A DNA stretch of 64,000 nt from contig CP064997.1 of the NCBI GenBank assembly GCA_016700055.1, positions 62,001-126,000 of the forward strand, written 5' to 3'. The DNA is from Actinomycetota bacterium. GTDB lineage: Bacteria; Actinomycetota; Acidimicrobiia; Acidimicrobiales; Ilumatobacteraceae. The position numbers were made by a program, and so were the translations under genes. The notes beneath the pieces were generated by a model. The model was not told the DNA's origin and searched no databases. It saw only the letters and a program-made list of their open reading frames with translations. Numbering within the stretch: position 1 is the first letter of the stretch; every line of letters starts with the position of its first letter. This document shows positions 14,955 to 24,123 of this stretch, piece after piece.

Positions 14955-16399
14955 CGGGGAACGGCGTCGGGAGGTGCCAGCTGCGCGGCCGTCGCGCCGG
15001 CGGGGAACGAGGCCAAGGCGTCAGAGAGAACGCCCTCCCAGATCGGTCGGTAGCCGGCCTGCTGGTCGACGCCGGGCGCGTTGAGCAGCAGGGCGAACTG
15101 GATCACGCTCGGGCCGGCCCCGACCGGTTCGGGCACGAAGCCAGCCAGTGCCTTCACGTCGGTGAGGGTGCCCGTCTTGCCGAGCAGGCGGCCCTGCATC
15201 GGATCGTCGACGAACACCTCGGCGAGAGTGCCCGTCTCACCGGCGACGGCCAGGCCGCTGCCGATCGGGTCGGCGGGATCGTGGCGCTCGAGGACCGCCA
15301 TCAATGCCGCACAGGTGACCCTGTTGTCGCGCGACAGCCCGGAGCCGTCGGCGAGGACCACCCCGACGAGGGGCACCTGCCACGCGGCGAGCTGGTCACG
15401 CATCACCTGCAGGCCGGCCTCGCGCGTGCCGAGCCCGGTCTCCGCCACGGCGACCTCCTTCACCACCAGCTCGGCGGTGTTGTTGTCGCTCGTCGAGAGC
15501 ATCTCGCCGACGATCTCGCCGAGCGGCGCGGACTGGACCGACGCCACGACAGCGAGGCCGGCCGGCGCCGCGGCGACGGTCGAGGCGCCGCTCACCGTTA
15601 CACCGCGTTCGCGCAGCAGGCGCAGCAGCTCTCGCGCAGCACCCTCGGCCGGGTCGGAGGCCTTCAACGGGTCGTCGAGGACCGCCGCGTCGTTTGCCAT
15701 GAGGCCGCCGAGCGGACCGCCCTCAACCACGCGGACCTCGTCGGACCACGTCGGGGGGAAGCGCTCGTCGTCGTATCGGCTGCCGTCACCGACGATGCTG
15801 CCGTTCACCGTCGTGACGCCGGCGGCGACGACGGAGTCGGCCAAGGCGTCGAGGCTCGTAGCCGGCAACTGCGGGTAACGGGCGAGACCAGACTCGGGGT
15901 ACCAGTCCGCGGCGAGCATCGGGTCGCCGCCGCCGACCAGGTACAGGTCGCCGTTCACCGTGCCGGCGGCGTCGAGCACTCCCCGCACCTCGGTGACGTA
16001 GCGGAAGTCGCTGCCGAGCACCTCCAGCGCGATGGCGGCGGTGAGCAGCTTCTGGGTGCTGGCCGGCAGCACCGTAGAAGCCGCGTTGTCCTCGACGACG
16101 CGCAATCCGTCGACCGCGACCGACGTGCACGAGCCCTCGCCGACGACGTCGGTGAGCGGCACGAGGGCAACTTCGAGCTCGTCGAGGTTGACGTCGCGCG
16201 AGACCACCGCGGGAACCCGGCGCATCGACAGCACGGGCGTCGGCGCGTCGACCGTGGGCGGCGGGGTCAGCGCGTTGGGGGTCGGCGTGTCACTGCCGGC
16301 CTTGGCGTCGGCCCAGGCCCACAGCCCGACGAGGGCGGCCAGGGGCACGAGAGCGATCGCCGTGAGCACCACCACAGGGTGCGGACGAGGGGTCGTCAC
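14951..16399 (-). CDS. dacB: D-alanyl-D-alanine carboxypeptidase/endopeptidase (PBP4 type)
   Basis: Trims or cuts peptidoglycan cross-links outside the membrane. The 482-residue protein has an N-terminal membrane anchor or signal (about 9-30), a Pro/Thr-rich linker, and the peptidase S13 motifs: STQK (nucleophile Ser114, Lys117), SDN in STSDNNTAE, and KTGT near the end. The large insert between the first two motifs fits PBP4. The GTG start overlaps the stop of the acyl-CoA synthetase as GTGA, and the protein-like sequence begins exactly there. Confidence 0.93.
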   Translation of the reverse strand: MTTPRPHPVVVLTAIALVPLAALVGLWAWADAKAGSDTPTPNALTPPPTVDAPTPVLSMRRVPAVVSRDVNLDELEVALVPLTDVVGEGSCTSVAVDGLRVVEDNAASTVLPASTQKLLTAAIALEVLGSDFRYVTEVRGVLDAAGTVNGDLYLVGGGDPMLAADWYPESGLARYPQLPATSLDALADSVVAAGVTTVNGSIVGDGSRYDDERFPPTWSDEVRVVEGGPLGGLMANDAAVLDDPLKASDPAEGAARELLRLLRERGVTVSGASTVAAAPAGLAVVASVQSAPLGEIVGEMLSTSDNNTAELVVKEVAVAETGLGTREAGLQVMRDQLAAWQVPLVGVVLADGSGLSRDNRVTCAALMAVLERHDPADPIGSGLAVAGETGTLAEVFVDDPMQGRLLGKTGTLTDVKALAGFVPEPVGAGPSVIQFALLLNAPGVDQQAGYRPIWEGVLSDALASFPAGATAAQLAPPDAVPR

Positions 16400-18573
16400 G
16401 AAAGCCCTCTTCGACGACGGTGCTCGCCGTAGCGGTAGAGGTGCCCGAGCGCCGTCACCGCCCTGTTCGCCGAGCCGTAGCACAGCCGGCCAGCGGCCCG
16501 AACGGTGGCCGGGCCGGGGTTGTCCGGGTCGGCCACGGCGAGCTCGGTGGCGGTGAGGATCGGCTTGCCGGTGCGCTGCGACAGCTCGTCGGCCGCCTCG
16601 GCGAAGCGGGCGTCCTGACGCTCGTGGTAGGCGACGATCCGCTCCAGGCCGTGGTCGGGATAGAAGGGCCCCTCGCGCATCAGGCGGGCCTGGTTCGACT
16701 GGATGCCGAGGCCCAAGTAGACGATCGCGTGCACGTCGGGGTGCGTCGCGATCAGCTCCATCACCTGCGGGATCGTGTCGCGCGTCTCGCCTCCCGCGCA
16801 GTCGACCGGGTTGGCGCGGCTCCACCTCGGCGGCAGGAGCGCGTCGACCGCGGCGCGCAGGTCGTCGGGAAGTTCGAGCAGCCGCAGCCGGCCGTCGCGG
16901 GTGATGGCATCGGCGGTGACCACCCCCCAGCCGCCGGCGGTGGTCAAGACGACGACGTTCGGTCCGGCGGGCAGTGGCTGTGTGGCGAAGGTCGCCGCCG
17001 CCTCGAACGCCTCTTCCACCGTCGCCGCGCGGGTGATCCCCGCGGCGCGGCAGAACCCGTCGAAGATCTTGTCGTCGGCGGCGAGGGCGCCGGTGTGGCT
17101 GGCCGCTGCTCGCGCCCCACCCTCGGTGGCCCCGCCCTTCACCAGCACGAGCGGCTTGCGAGCCGCGGCGCCGGCGAGGCGCTGCATCAGCGCGCGGCCG
17201 TCGACGATGCCTTCCACATAAGCGAGCCCGACCGCGGTTGCCGGGTCGGTGGCGTAGAAGTCGAGGTAGTCGGCCACGCTCACCGCTGCCGCGTTGCCGG
17301 CCGACACCGCCCGGCTGATGCCCACCCCGGTGGCCCTCGACCAGTTGAGGAAGCTGGAGACGAAGTTGCCGCTCTGGCTGGCGACGCCGATGCTGCCCGG
17401 CGGGGGGTACGGCGCCACGATCTGGGCACACAGCCGGGCCGGGGTGGACACCACACCCTGGCCGTTCGGGCCGGCCAGCAAGATGCCGAGCCGGTCGGCG
17501 AGCGCGACGAGCTCGGCCTCGGCCCGGCGGCCGTCGTCGCCTGCCTCGCCGTAACCGGCCGAGGTCAAGAACGCGGCCCGGACGCCCTTGCTGGCGCACG
17601 CCCGGAGCAGCTCGGGGTTCGCCGAGGCCGGGGTGCACACGAACACGAGGTCGATCTCACCGTCGGGGAGCTCGGCGACGTCGGCGACGGTGCGCACCCC
17701 GAGCACCTCTTCGCCCTGCAGGTTCGTGCCGTACACGGCCCCTGCGAAGCCGGCGGCGAGGATGTTGTGCAGCGACACGAACCCGAACTTGCCCGGGTGG
17801 GTGGACGCGCCGGCGACGAGCACCGCGCGCGGTTCGAACAGCGCGCGGAAGTGCTCGTCGCTCGGGCGGGGGCGTGCCGCGGCGATCGGCGACCGGCTGT
17901 CGCCGCCGGCGTCCAGCTCGACGAGGGCGTCCACGGCCACCGGAGCACCGTCGGAGCGCACGATCAGCGGGTTCAGGTCGACGCTCGTCACGTCGGGGCG
18001 GTCGATCGCGAGCCTGCCCAGGCCGATCAGCGCCTCGGCGAGCTGCTCGCGGTCTACGGCGGCCTCGCCGCGGAACTCGCCGAGCAAGCGCTGTGTCGCG
18101 AGATCCTCGATCATCTCGTGGGCGGTGACGCGGTCTACCGGAGCCGGGCGGAAGACGACGTCGGCCACCGCCTCGGCAAGAACGCCTCCGACCCCGAGCA
18201 TCACGCACGGGCCGAACTGGGGGTCGCGGATCATCCCGGCGATCAGCTCGCGGTTACCCGACACCATCGGCGCGACGAGCACCGACACCTCGCCGTCGTC
18301 GGGCGTCGCCGCGGCGAGGAGCTCGCCGGCCGCCGCCCTGACCATGTCGCCGTCGGTGAGTCGCAGGCGGACCAGGCCGCGCTCGGTCTTGTGAGCGATC
18401 GCATCGCCGCACAGCTTCGCTACGACGGGGAAGCCCAGCTGTTCAGCCGCGGCCACGGCGTCGTCGGGCGATGCCACCTGACGCTCCTGCCCGATCGGTA
18501 CGCCGAATCCGCGCAGCAGGTCCTTCGACGCGGCTTCGGACAGCGTGCGCGGGGGCAACGGTTGAGGTGGCAT
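16396..18573 (-). CDS. ADP-forming acyl-CoA synthetase (acetate-CoA ligase family)
   Basis: Interconverts an acyl-CoA with the free acid while making or using ATP. The 725-residue protein has the ATP-grasp beta part first (about 1-225: FPVVAKLCGDAIAHKTERGLV), then the CoA-binding domain (AVLVAGASTHPGKFGFVSLHNIL) and the ligase domain with ASQSGNFVSSF and a conserved His in AAASHTGALAADDK. No acetyltransferase domain is fused. The substrate cannot be told from sequence. The thioesterase gene follows it upstream in the same direction, hinting at acyl-CoA turnover. Confidence 0.9.
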   Translation of the reverse strand: MPPQPLPPRTLSEAASKDLLRGFGVPIGQERQVASPDDAVAAAEQLGFPVVAKLCGDAIAHKTERGLVRLRLTDGDMVRAAAGELLAAATPDDGEVSVLVAPMVSGNRELIAGMIRDPQFGPCVMLGVGGVLAEAVADVVFRPAPVDRVTAHEMIEDLATQRLLGEFRGEAAVDREQLAEALIGLGRLAIDRPDVTSVDLNPLIVRSDGAPVAVDALVELDAGGDSRSPIAAARPRPSDEHFRALFEPRAVLVAGASTHPGKFGFVSLHNILAAGFAGAVYGTNLQGEEVLGVRTVADVAELPDGEIDLVFVCTPASANPELLRACASKGVRAAFLTSAGYGEAGDDGRRAEAELVALADRLGILLAGPNGQGVVSTPARLCAQIVAPYPPPGSIGVASQSGNFVSSFLNWSRATGVGISRAVSAGNAAAVSVADYLDFYATDPATAVGLAYVEGIVDGRALMQRLAGAAARKPLVLVKGGATEGGARAAASHTGALAADDKIFDGFCRAAGITRAATVEEAFEAAATFATQPLPAGPNVVVLTTAGGWGVVTADAITRDGRLRLLELPDDLRAAVDALLPPRWSRANPVDCAGGETRDTIPQVMELIATHPDVHAIVYLGLGIQSNQARLMREGPFYPDHGLERIVAYHERQDARFAEAADELSQRTGKPILTATELAVADPDNPGPATVRAAGRLCYGSANRAVTALGHLYRYGEHRRRRGLS

Positions 18574-18582
18574 CGGTCCCGT

Positions 18583-18588
18583 ACCGTA
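18583..18588 (-). promoter_or_regulatory. Candidate -10 box for the acyl-CoA synthetase operon
   Basis: TACGGT ends 9 bases before the ATG at 18573, in the 36-base gap after the thioesterase gene. Confidence 0.35.
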
Positions 18589-18609
18589 GCGACGAGGCCG
18601 CCGCCGCGG

Positions 18610-19071
18610 TCAGACGTTGCGCACGCTGTAGGTGAGCAGAGCACGGGCGACGAGCTTGGCGCTCGCGGCGCCGCGCGCCTCTGCCTCGCAGAACACCACC
18701 GAGCGCCCGCGCTTGACCACCCAACCCTCTGCGCGCGCATCCTCGGCGAGCAGTGGCGCCAGGTACTGCACGTGCAGGTCGACGGTGGCGAACTCGGCAT
18801 CGGGGCCGTAGGCGGATCCGATCGCCGGCACGACGACGGTGTCGAGCAGCGAAGCGATGGCTCCTCCGTGCACCAGCCCGGCACCTTGTTCGAGCTCGGG
18901 TCGGTACGGCAGCAGCATCCGGCAGTAGTCGCGGCGTACCTCTTCCACCCGCATCCCGACCAGTTGGAAGAAGTGCACCCGCTCCCACTGCCCGAACCGG
19001 CGCCACCGCTCGGCTTCGGCCTCGGCGAGGGGCTCGAACTCACCCGCCCGACCGGGCAGCACCGTGCTCAT
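18610..19071 (-). CDS. PaaI-type hotdog thioesterase
   Basis: 153 residues with the hotdog-fold thioesterase core: LVHGGAIASLLDTVVVPAI, where HGG and the following Asp match the PaaI/4HBT active-site region, then FATVDLHVQYLAP. It should hydrolyse acyl-CoA esters; the substrate is unknown. The ATG at 19071 (MSTVLPG) was preferred to a start six codons earlier because a CANNNT hexamer lies 6 bases before it. It sits between tetR and the acyl-CoA synthetase, all on the minus strand. Confidence 0.85.
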   Translation of the reverse strand: MSTVLPGRAGEFEPLAEAEAERWRRFGQWERVHFFQLVGMRVEEVRRDYCRMLLPYRPELEQGAGLVHGGAIASLLDTVVVPAIGSAYGPDAEFATVDLHVQYLAPLLAEDARAEGWVVKRGRSVVFCEAEARGAASAKLVARALLTYSVRNV

Positions 19072-19097
19072 CGACCCAAACTGGCACACGACCCGTG

Positions 19098-19709
19098 CTA
19101 GGGCACAAGTGCGGCGCGAAACAGCCCGACGACGTGGTCGAGGCGTTGGCGCAGCATGGCCGGCGACATCGGGTCGGCGTCGAGCATGCCTTCCAGGAAC
19201 GGGGCATCGCTGAAGTAGCTGAGCAGCGCGCCGTATCCCGACAGCAACAGCTGCTCGGGATCGTGCTTGCGGAACGAGCCGGCGTTCATCTCGCGGCGGA
19301 AGAAGTCGGCCGCACCGTCGAACATCGGGCGCAGGACGGCGGCGAGATCGACGCCGAGATGGGACTGGGCGTCGAGGGCCTCACGGCGAACGAGCTTCAC
19401 GTAGTCGGGGTTTTCGGCGAAGAAGCGGAATCCCCCGGTGAGCACCAGCTCGACCTTGGCCCAGCCGTGCTCGGCCGCCCCGATCGCTTCTGCCACCCGG
19501 TCGAACCAGTCGGAGAGCAGGCGCTCGAACACCTCGCCGTACAGCGCGTCCTTCGAGCTGAAGTGGTGCAGCAGGCTCGGCCGCCGAATGCCGACCGCTG
19601 CGGCGATGTCGTTCAACGAGGTGCCTTCGTACCCGGCGTCGGCGAAGCAGCGGGTCGCCTCGGCGAGGATCGTCTCGCGGGTCGAGGGCGCTGCGGTCGC
19701 TTGCGTCAC
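19098..19709 (-). CDS. TetR-family transcriptional regulator
   Basis: 203 residues: an N-terminal helix-turn-helix (about 10-60, [20 protein letters not shown] then [19 protein letters not shown]) and an all-helical ligand domain. It is divergent from the fatty-acid desaturase gene across a 24-bp palindrome that overlaps both -35 regions, so it probably represses both genes and itself, perhaps in response to acyl-CoA. The GTG start lies 6 bases after a TACGCT hexamer. Confidence 0.92.
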   Translation of the reverse strand: MTQATAAPSTRETILAEATRCFADAGYEGTSLNDIAAAVGIRRPSLLHHFSSKDALYGEVFERLLSDWFDRVAEAIGAAEHGWAKVELVLTGGFRFFAENPDYVKLVRREALDAQSHLGVDLAAVLRPMFDGAADFFRREMNAGSFRKHDPEQLLLSGYGALLSYFSDAPFLEGMLDADPMSPAMLRQRLDHVVGLFRAALVP

Positions 19710-19715
19710 CCGACC

Positions 19716-19721
19716 AGCGTA
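19716..19721 (-). promoter_or_regulatory. Candidate -10 box for tetR
   Basis: TACGCT ends 6 bases before the tetR GTG; a -35 at the usual distance would fall inside the palindrome at 19738-19761. Confidence 0.45.
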
Positions 19722-19737
19722 CAGCCTCGGGCCGATC

Positions 19738-19761
19738 TGCCTACCGACCAGTAGGTAGGCA
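19738..19761. promoter_or_regulatory. TetR-type operator between tetR and the desaturase
   Basis: A 24-bp palindrome with perfect 8-bp arms (TGCCTACC and GGTAGGCA) around GACCAGTA; within the spacer AC and GT also pair, giving the CTACCnACnnGTnGGTAG form common for TetR sites. It is placed over the -35 regions of both divergent promoters. Confidence 0.75.
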
Positions 19762-19764
19762 TGT

Positions 19765-19770
19765 TAGAAT
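19765..19770 (+). promoter_or_regulatory. Candidate -10 box for the desaturase
   Basis: TAGAAT ends 8 bases before the ATG at 19779. This argues against the upstream in-frame ATG at 19761, which lies inside the operator and before the -10. Confidence 0.55.
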
Positions 19771-19778
19771 GTCACTCG

Positions 19779-20552
19779 ATGCCCACCGTCGTCGCCATCG
19801 CCATTCGCTCCCTGCTCGTCGGCTTCGGGGTGTCGACCCTCGCCAACATCGCCACCACCGTCTACTTGCACCGAGCAGCGACGCACCGAGCGCTCAGCCT
19901 CGCCCCACCGGTGGTGTTCGTCTTCCGGGTGCTGACGTGGATCACGACCGGCATCCGTCCCCGGCAATGGGTGGCCGTGCACCGCAAGCACCACGCGTTC
20001 ACCGACGTCGCCGGCGACCCGCACTCCCCCGTGCTGCTCGGATGGAAGCGGGTGCAGATGACGAACGTCGCCCTCTACCGGCGAGAAGCGCGCCGCCCCG
20101 AGACCGTGGCGCGCTACGCGAAGGACATGCCCGGCGACCGCTGGGACAAGGTGTTGTTCGACCACGCCTTGCTCGGGCTCGGCCTCGGGCTCGGACTGCT
20201 GGTGCTCACCTTCGGCTGGACGGTCGGTCTGCTCGGCGCATTCGTGCACCTCAACCTCTACCTGGGCGGCTCGGCCGCGGTGAACGCGATCGGCCACCAC
20301 TTCGGACGCCGGCCGTACGCGAACTCGGCCGGCAACCTGCAGTGGCTGGCGTTCGTCACCGCCGGCGAGGGGCTGCACAACAACCACCACGCCGCACCGA
20401 CCTCGGCCCGCCTCGCGCATCGCTGGTTCGAGGTCGATCCGGGCTGGTGGGTGATCAAGGTGCTCACCTGGCTCCGCCTCGCCCGGGTGCGGCTGTCCGA
20501 GGTGCGTCTCAACCCGGCCGCCCCCCGCAGAGTGACCACCGGGTCGCGCTAG
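19779..20552 (+). CDS. Membrane fatty-acid (acyl-CoA) desaturase
   Basis: Di-iron enzyme that introduces a double bond into acyl chains at the membrane. The 257-residue protein has the three histidine boxes: HRAATH (31-36), HRKHH (68-72) and HNNHH near residue 204, with hydrophobic segments between them. At 257 residues it is short compared with SCD1-type enzymes and has no cytochrome b5 domain, so it needs an external electron donor. It is controlled, by inference, by the divergent TetR gene. Confidence 0.9.
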   Translation: MPTVVAIAIRSLLVGFGVSTLANIATTVYLHRAATHRALSLAPPVVFVFRVLTWITTGIRPRQWVAVHRKHHAFTDVAGDPHSPVLLGWKRVQMTNVALYRREARRPETVARYAKDMPGDRWDKVLFDHALLGLGLGLGLLVLTFGWTVGLLGAFVHLNLYLGGSAAVNAIGHHFGRRPYANSAGNLQWLAFVTAGEGLHNNHHAAPTSARLAHRWFEVDPGWWVIKVLTWLRLARVRLSEVRLNPAAPRRVTTGSR

Positions 20553-20577
20553 GACCGCGCGGCCGACGCGAGAGCCG

Positions 20578-21666
20578 ATGGAGCAGACCCGACCGAGCGA
20601 GATCGCCGCTGCGCGCATCTTGTGCCCGGGACCCCGTTTCGCAGCCGGCGTGGTCGAGGTCGACGCCGCCGGTCGGATCCGCGCCGTGCGGCCGGCGCCC
20701 GCGACGGGGTTGCCCGACATCGTCCTTGCCCCTGGCTTCGTCGACCTTCAGGTCAACGGCATCGACGACGTGAACGTGGCCACCGCCGCCGGCGGGCAGT
20801 GGGACCGCCTCGACGGGTTGCTGGGCGACCAAGGCGTCACCACCTGGTGCCCGACGCTCGTCACGGCACCGCTCGAGCACTACGCCGGCGCGCTCGAGCG
20901 GATCGCGCAGGCGGCGGCGCGCCCGGCAAGGGGTCGCCCGACCATCGCCGGAGCGCACCTCGAAGGCCCGTTCCTCGGCGGTGCCCCCGGGGCGCACCCA
21001 CGCCACCTGCTGCGGCCGATCGACACCGGCTGGCTCGCCTCGCTGGCCGCGATCGTGCGCATCGTCACCCTCGCTCCCGAGCTCGCCGGCGCGGCCGACG
21101 CGTGCCGACTGCTGCGCGAGCGCGGGGTCACCGTCTCGCTCGGGCACTCCACCCCCGCACCCGCCGACGTCGAGGCGTGCGTGGACGCCGGAGCGACGAT
21201 GGTCACCCACCTCTACAACGCGATGAGCGGTCTCCACCACCGCGAACCCGGTCTGGCCGCGCTGGCGCTCACCGAGGAGCGGCTCACCGTCGGTCTCATC
21301 GCCGACGGCGTCCACGTCGACCCGACGATGATCCGACTCGCGTTCGCCGCCAAGCCGGGGCAGGTCGCGCTCGTCACCGACGCCGTCGCCACGGTCGCCG
21401 TCGCGGTGCGCGACGGCGCCCCCCGGCTTGCGGACGGCACCCTCGCCGGAAGCGTGCTGACCATGGACGCCGCGATACGGACGTGCGTCGAGCGGGCGGG
21501 CGTCGGCCTCGCCGAGGCGCTCGTCGCAGCATCCACCACGCCGGCACGCCTGATCGGGCTGAGCGACCGGGGCGAGATCGCCCCGGGCCAGCGCGGCGAC
21601 CTCGTCGCGCTCACCCCCGATCTGCAGGTCGCCGGGGTCTGGGTGGCCGGAGACCGAGTTCGCTGA
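20578..21666 (+). CDS. nagA: N-acetylglucosamine-6-phosphate deacetylase
   Basis: Removes acetate from GlcNAc-6-P during amino-sugar recycling in the cytosol. The 362-residue amidohydrolase has APGFVDLQVNGIDD, the metal-binding HLEGPFLG, SLGHSTPAPADVEA, HLYNAMSGLHHREPG and the catalytic Asp in VTDAVATV. It starts 26 bases after the desaturase stop. No nagB or nagE is adjacent, so the rest of the pathway lies elsewhere. Confidence 0.93.
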   Translation: MEQTRPSEIAAARILCPGPRFAAGVVEVDAAGRIRAVRPAPATGLPDIVLAPGFVDLQVNGIDDVNVATAAGGQWDRLDGLLGDQGVTTWCPTLVTAPLEHYAGALERIAQAAARPARGRPTIAGAHLEGPFLGGAPGAHPRHLLRPIDTGWLASLAAIVRIVTLAPELAGAADACRLLRERGVTVSLGHSTPAPADVEACVDAGATMVTHLYNAMSGLHHREPGLAALALTEERLTVGLIADGVHVDPTMIRLAFAAKPGQVALVTDAVATVAVAVRDGAPRLADGTLAGSVLTMDAAIRTCVERAGVGLAEALVAASTTPARLIGLSDRGEIAPGQRGDLVALTPDLQVAGVWVAGDRVR

Positions 21667-21671
21667 GTCGT

Positions 21672-21677
21672 TACCCT
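21672..21677 (+). promoter_or_regulatory. Candidate -10 box for the gene at 21686
   Basis: TACCCT ends 8 bases before the ATG, in the 19-base gap after nagA. Confidence 0.4.
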
Positions 21678-21685
21678 CTGATGCG

Positions 21686-22084
21686 ATGCAGATCCTGAGC
21701 GCCCTCTTCGTCGAGAACTTCGAGCTACGTGCGGCGCCGGGTCCGAGCACCCGGATCGACATCACCGGAGCGTTCTTCTCGATGGCTGCACCTTCGCCGG
21801 TGCCGGTCACCGTCGCTCCCCACCTCCTGGCGCTCATCTCGTGCGATCCCGACGAGAGAGGCGAGGGTGTGTTCGAAGTGGTCTACAGACGCGGCCGCGG
21901 CGAGGACGACGAGCAGCTCGCCCGCAACGTCAGCCCGTTCAGCGTCGAACCGGGCAAGTTCACGTATCGCCTGGTGCGCGGCGAGGTCGAGTTCACCGAA
22001 TACGGGCAGGTGTTCGCCCACTGCCGCGTCGACCGTGGACCGTGGCTGCTGGTGCCGCTCACCCTGCTCGCTCCTGCCACTTGA
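21686..22084 (+). CDS. Small conserved protein, DUF6941-like
   Basis: 132 residues, mostly beta-strand by pattern: FVENFELR, then TRIDITGAFFSM, PHLLALISCDPDERGEGVFEVVYRR, and YRLVRGEVEFTEYGQVFAHCRVD. This fits the DUF6941 type of single-domain protein, which has no known activity; the assignment is from memory of the family's shape and is tentative. It lies alone between nagA and transketolase with its own candidate promoter. Confidence 0.6.
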   Translation: MQILSALFVENFELRAAPGPSTRIDITGAFFSMAAPSPVPVTVAPHLLALISCDPDERGEGVFEVVYRRGRGEDDEQLARNVSPFSVEPGKFTYRLVRGEVEFTEYGQVFAHCRVDRGPWLLVPLTLLAPAT

Positions 22085-22124
22085 GCGCACGCGATCGCCA
22101 CCACCTGCCGCCAGCCCCCGCGGA

Positions 22125-22130
22125 TACCAT
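22125..22130 (+). promoter_or_regulatory. Candidate -10 box for tkt-tal
   Basis: TACCAT ends 7 bases before the transketolase ATG at 22138, with no Shine-Dalgarno sequence in between. Confidence 0.5.
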
Positions 22131-22137
22131 CGGCTCG

Positions 22138-24123
22138 ATGCCCTCGCGACTTACCCCAGAGCAGGACCGCGCGCTGATCAGCCTCATCCGCGGCCTCGCG
22201 ATGGACGCCCCCCTCGCGGCCAAGAGCGGGCACCAGGGCACGGCGATGGCCCTCGCACCCCTCGGACACGTGCTCTTCAGCAGGGTGCTGAAGCACGACC
22301 CGGCAGACCCGCATTGGCCCGACCGCGACCGGTTCGTGCTCTCCAACGGCCACGCCTCCATCTTGCAGTACGCGTTGCTGTACCTGAGCGGTACCGGTCT
22401 CGAGATGGACGACCTGTTGGCCTTCCGCCAGTGGGAGTCGGCCACCCCCGGTCATCCAGAAGCCCGCCACACCCCCGGGGTCGAGGTGACGACGGGCCCG
22501 CTCGGGCAGGGCTTCGCGAATGCGGTCGGAATGGCCATCGCCGAGCGCTTCTTGCGTGCCCGCTTCGGCGAGGAGCTGATCGACCACCACACCTGGGTGT
22601 CCGTCGGCGACGGCTGCCTGATGGAAGGCATCAGCCACGAGGCCGCTTCGCTCGCCGGCCATCTGCGCCTCGGGCGGTTGATCGCCGTCTTCGACGACAA
22701 CAGGATCACGATCGACGGCGACATCAACCTGACCTGCAGCGACGACGTCGCCGAACGCTTCGCGGCCTACGGCTGGGCGGTCACCGAGCTCGGCGAGATC
22801 GCCGACGACTGCGACGCGCTGGAAGCCGCGCTGCTGGCCGCTCGCGACAGCGAGGACGACCGACCCAAGCTGCTCGTCCTGCGCACGCACATCGCGTTCC
22901 CCTCCCCCGACCACACCGACCGCCACGAGGCCCACGGCAACCCGTTCACCGCCGAGGACGTCACCCGGACGAAGGCCGTGATGGGCATCCCCGACGAGGC
23001 GTTCTGGGCACCGCCCGAGCTCGTCGCCGCGGCGCGTGCCGCTGCAGCAGAGCGCGGCGCCACCGCCCGCGCGGCGTGGGCGCGCCGTGCTGCCGACCTC
23101 GTCGGCGAGCACGACGCGTGGAACGCTTGCTGGCACGGCGGCGCGCTCGCCGGCTGGGACCACTCGTTGCCGGTGTTCGACAGCTCCGACCAGCTCGCCA
23201 CCCGCCAGGCGATCCAGAAGGCGTTCGACGCCGTTCTGCCCGGCCTGCCCGGGCTGCTCGTCGGCGCGGCCGACCTCACTGGCAACACCGGGGTCAAGCT
23301 GGCCGGACAGGTGGCTCAGTCGGCAACCGATCCGGAAGGGCGCCAGATCCACTTCGGCGTCCGTGAACACGCGATGGGCGCGGCACTGGTCGGCATGGCG
23401 CTGCACGGCGGCGTGTACCCCGTCGGCGGCACGTTCTTCGTCTTCTTCGACTACATGAAGCCCGCGATCCGCCTCGCTGCGCTCAGCCGCGCGAAGTGTC
23501 TCTTCGTGTTCAGCCACGACTCGGTTGGCGTCGGCGAGGACGGCCCCACCCACCAGCCCGTCGAGCACCTCGCCGCGCTGCGCGCGATCCCCGGGCTGCA
23601 GGTGATCCGCCCCGCCGACGGCAACGAGACCGCCGCCGCGCTGCGCGCCGCGGTCGGCTTCGAGGGGCCGACCGCGCTCGTGCTGTCCCGCCAGGCGGTG
23701 CCGACGGTCACCGACGGTTCCGCGGTGGAAACGGGTGCGGCCGTCGTCCGCGCGGCACCCGGCCCGGGCCGCCCCGACGTGATCCTCGTCGCCACCGGCA
23801 GCGAGGTGGCTCCGTGCCTTGCGGCGGCGGCGGTGCTTGACGGTCGGGGAGTCGCCGCCACAGTGGTGTCGATGCCGTCGTGGGACCGATTCCTCGCGCA
23901 AGCGAATGCTTGGCGCGAGTCCGTGCTGACGCCCGGGGTGCCGGTGGTGTCGGTCGAAGCGGCGACGACGTTCGGGTGGCACCGCTTCGCCGACGTCTGC
24001 ATCGGCATCGATCGCTTCGGGGTGAGCGCTCCGGGAGCACAGGCGCTCGAACGCCTCGGTATCAACGTCGACAACATCGTGAACCAGGCGTCCGACCTGG
24101 TGAGAAGGCAGGTGAGCCAATGA
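22138..24123 (+). CDS. tkt: Transketolase
   Basis: Thiamine-diphosphate enzyme of the non-oxidative pentose phosphate pathway. The 661-residue protein has SGHQGTAMALAPLGHVLF, the TPP-binding block GDGCLMEGISHEAASLAGH with a downstream Asn in DDNRITIDG, and the second pyrimidine-binding domain with HFGVREHAMGAALVG and SHDSVGVGEDGPTHQPVEH. Length is normal. The start ATG was chosen from the family N-terminus and the hexamer upstream; an open frame continues about 300 bases further left but overlaps the previous gene. It overlaps tal by ATGA. Confidence 0.95.
   Translation: MPSRLTPEQDRALISLIRGLAMDAPLAAKSGHQGTAMALAPLGHVLFSRVLKHDPADPHWPDRDRFVLSNGHASILQYALLYLSGTGLEMDDLLAFRQWESATPGHPEARHTPGVEVTTGPLGQGFANAVGMAIAERFLRARFGEELIDHHTWVSVGDGCLMEGISHEAASLAGHLRLGRLIAVFDDNRITIDGDINLTCSDDVAERFAAYGWAVTELGEIADDCDALEAALLAARDSEDDRPKLLVLRTHIAFPSPDHTDRHEAHGNPFTAEDVTRTKAVMGIPDEAFWAPPELVAAARAAAAERGATARAAWARRAADLVGEHDAWNACWHGGALAGWDHSLPVFDSSDQLATRQAIQKAFDAVLPGLPGLLVGAADLTGNTGVKLAGQVAQSATDPEGRQIHFGVREHAMGAALVGMALHGGVYPVGGTFFVFFDYMKPAIRLAALSRAKCLFVFSHDSVGVGEDGPTHQPVEHLAALRAIPGLQVIRPADGNETAAALRAAVGFEGPTALVLSRQAVPTVTDGSAVETGAAVVRAAPGPGRPDVILVATGSEVAPCLAAAAVLDGRGVAATVVSMPSWDRFLAQANAWRESVLTPGVPVVSVEAATTFGWHRFADVCIGIDRFGVSAPGAQALERLGINVDNIVNQASDLVRRQVSQ

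Noticed and set aside
19761..19778. Upstream in-frame ATG for the desaturase at 19761.
   Set aside because: It lies at the edge of the operator palindrome and before the predicted -10, so it would not be in the mRNA.
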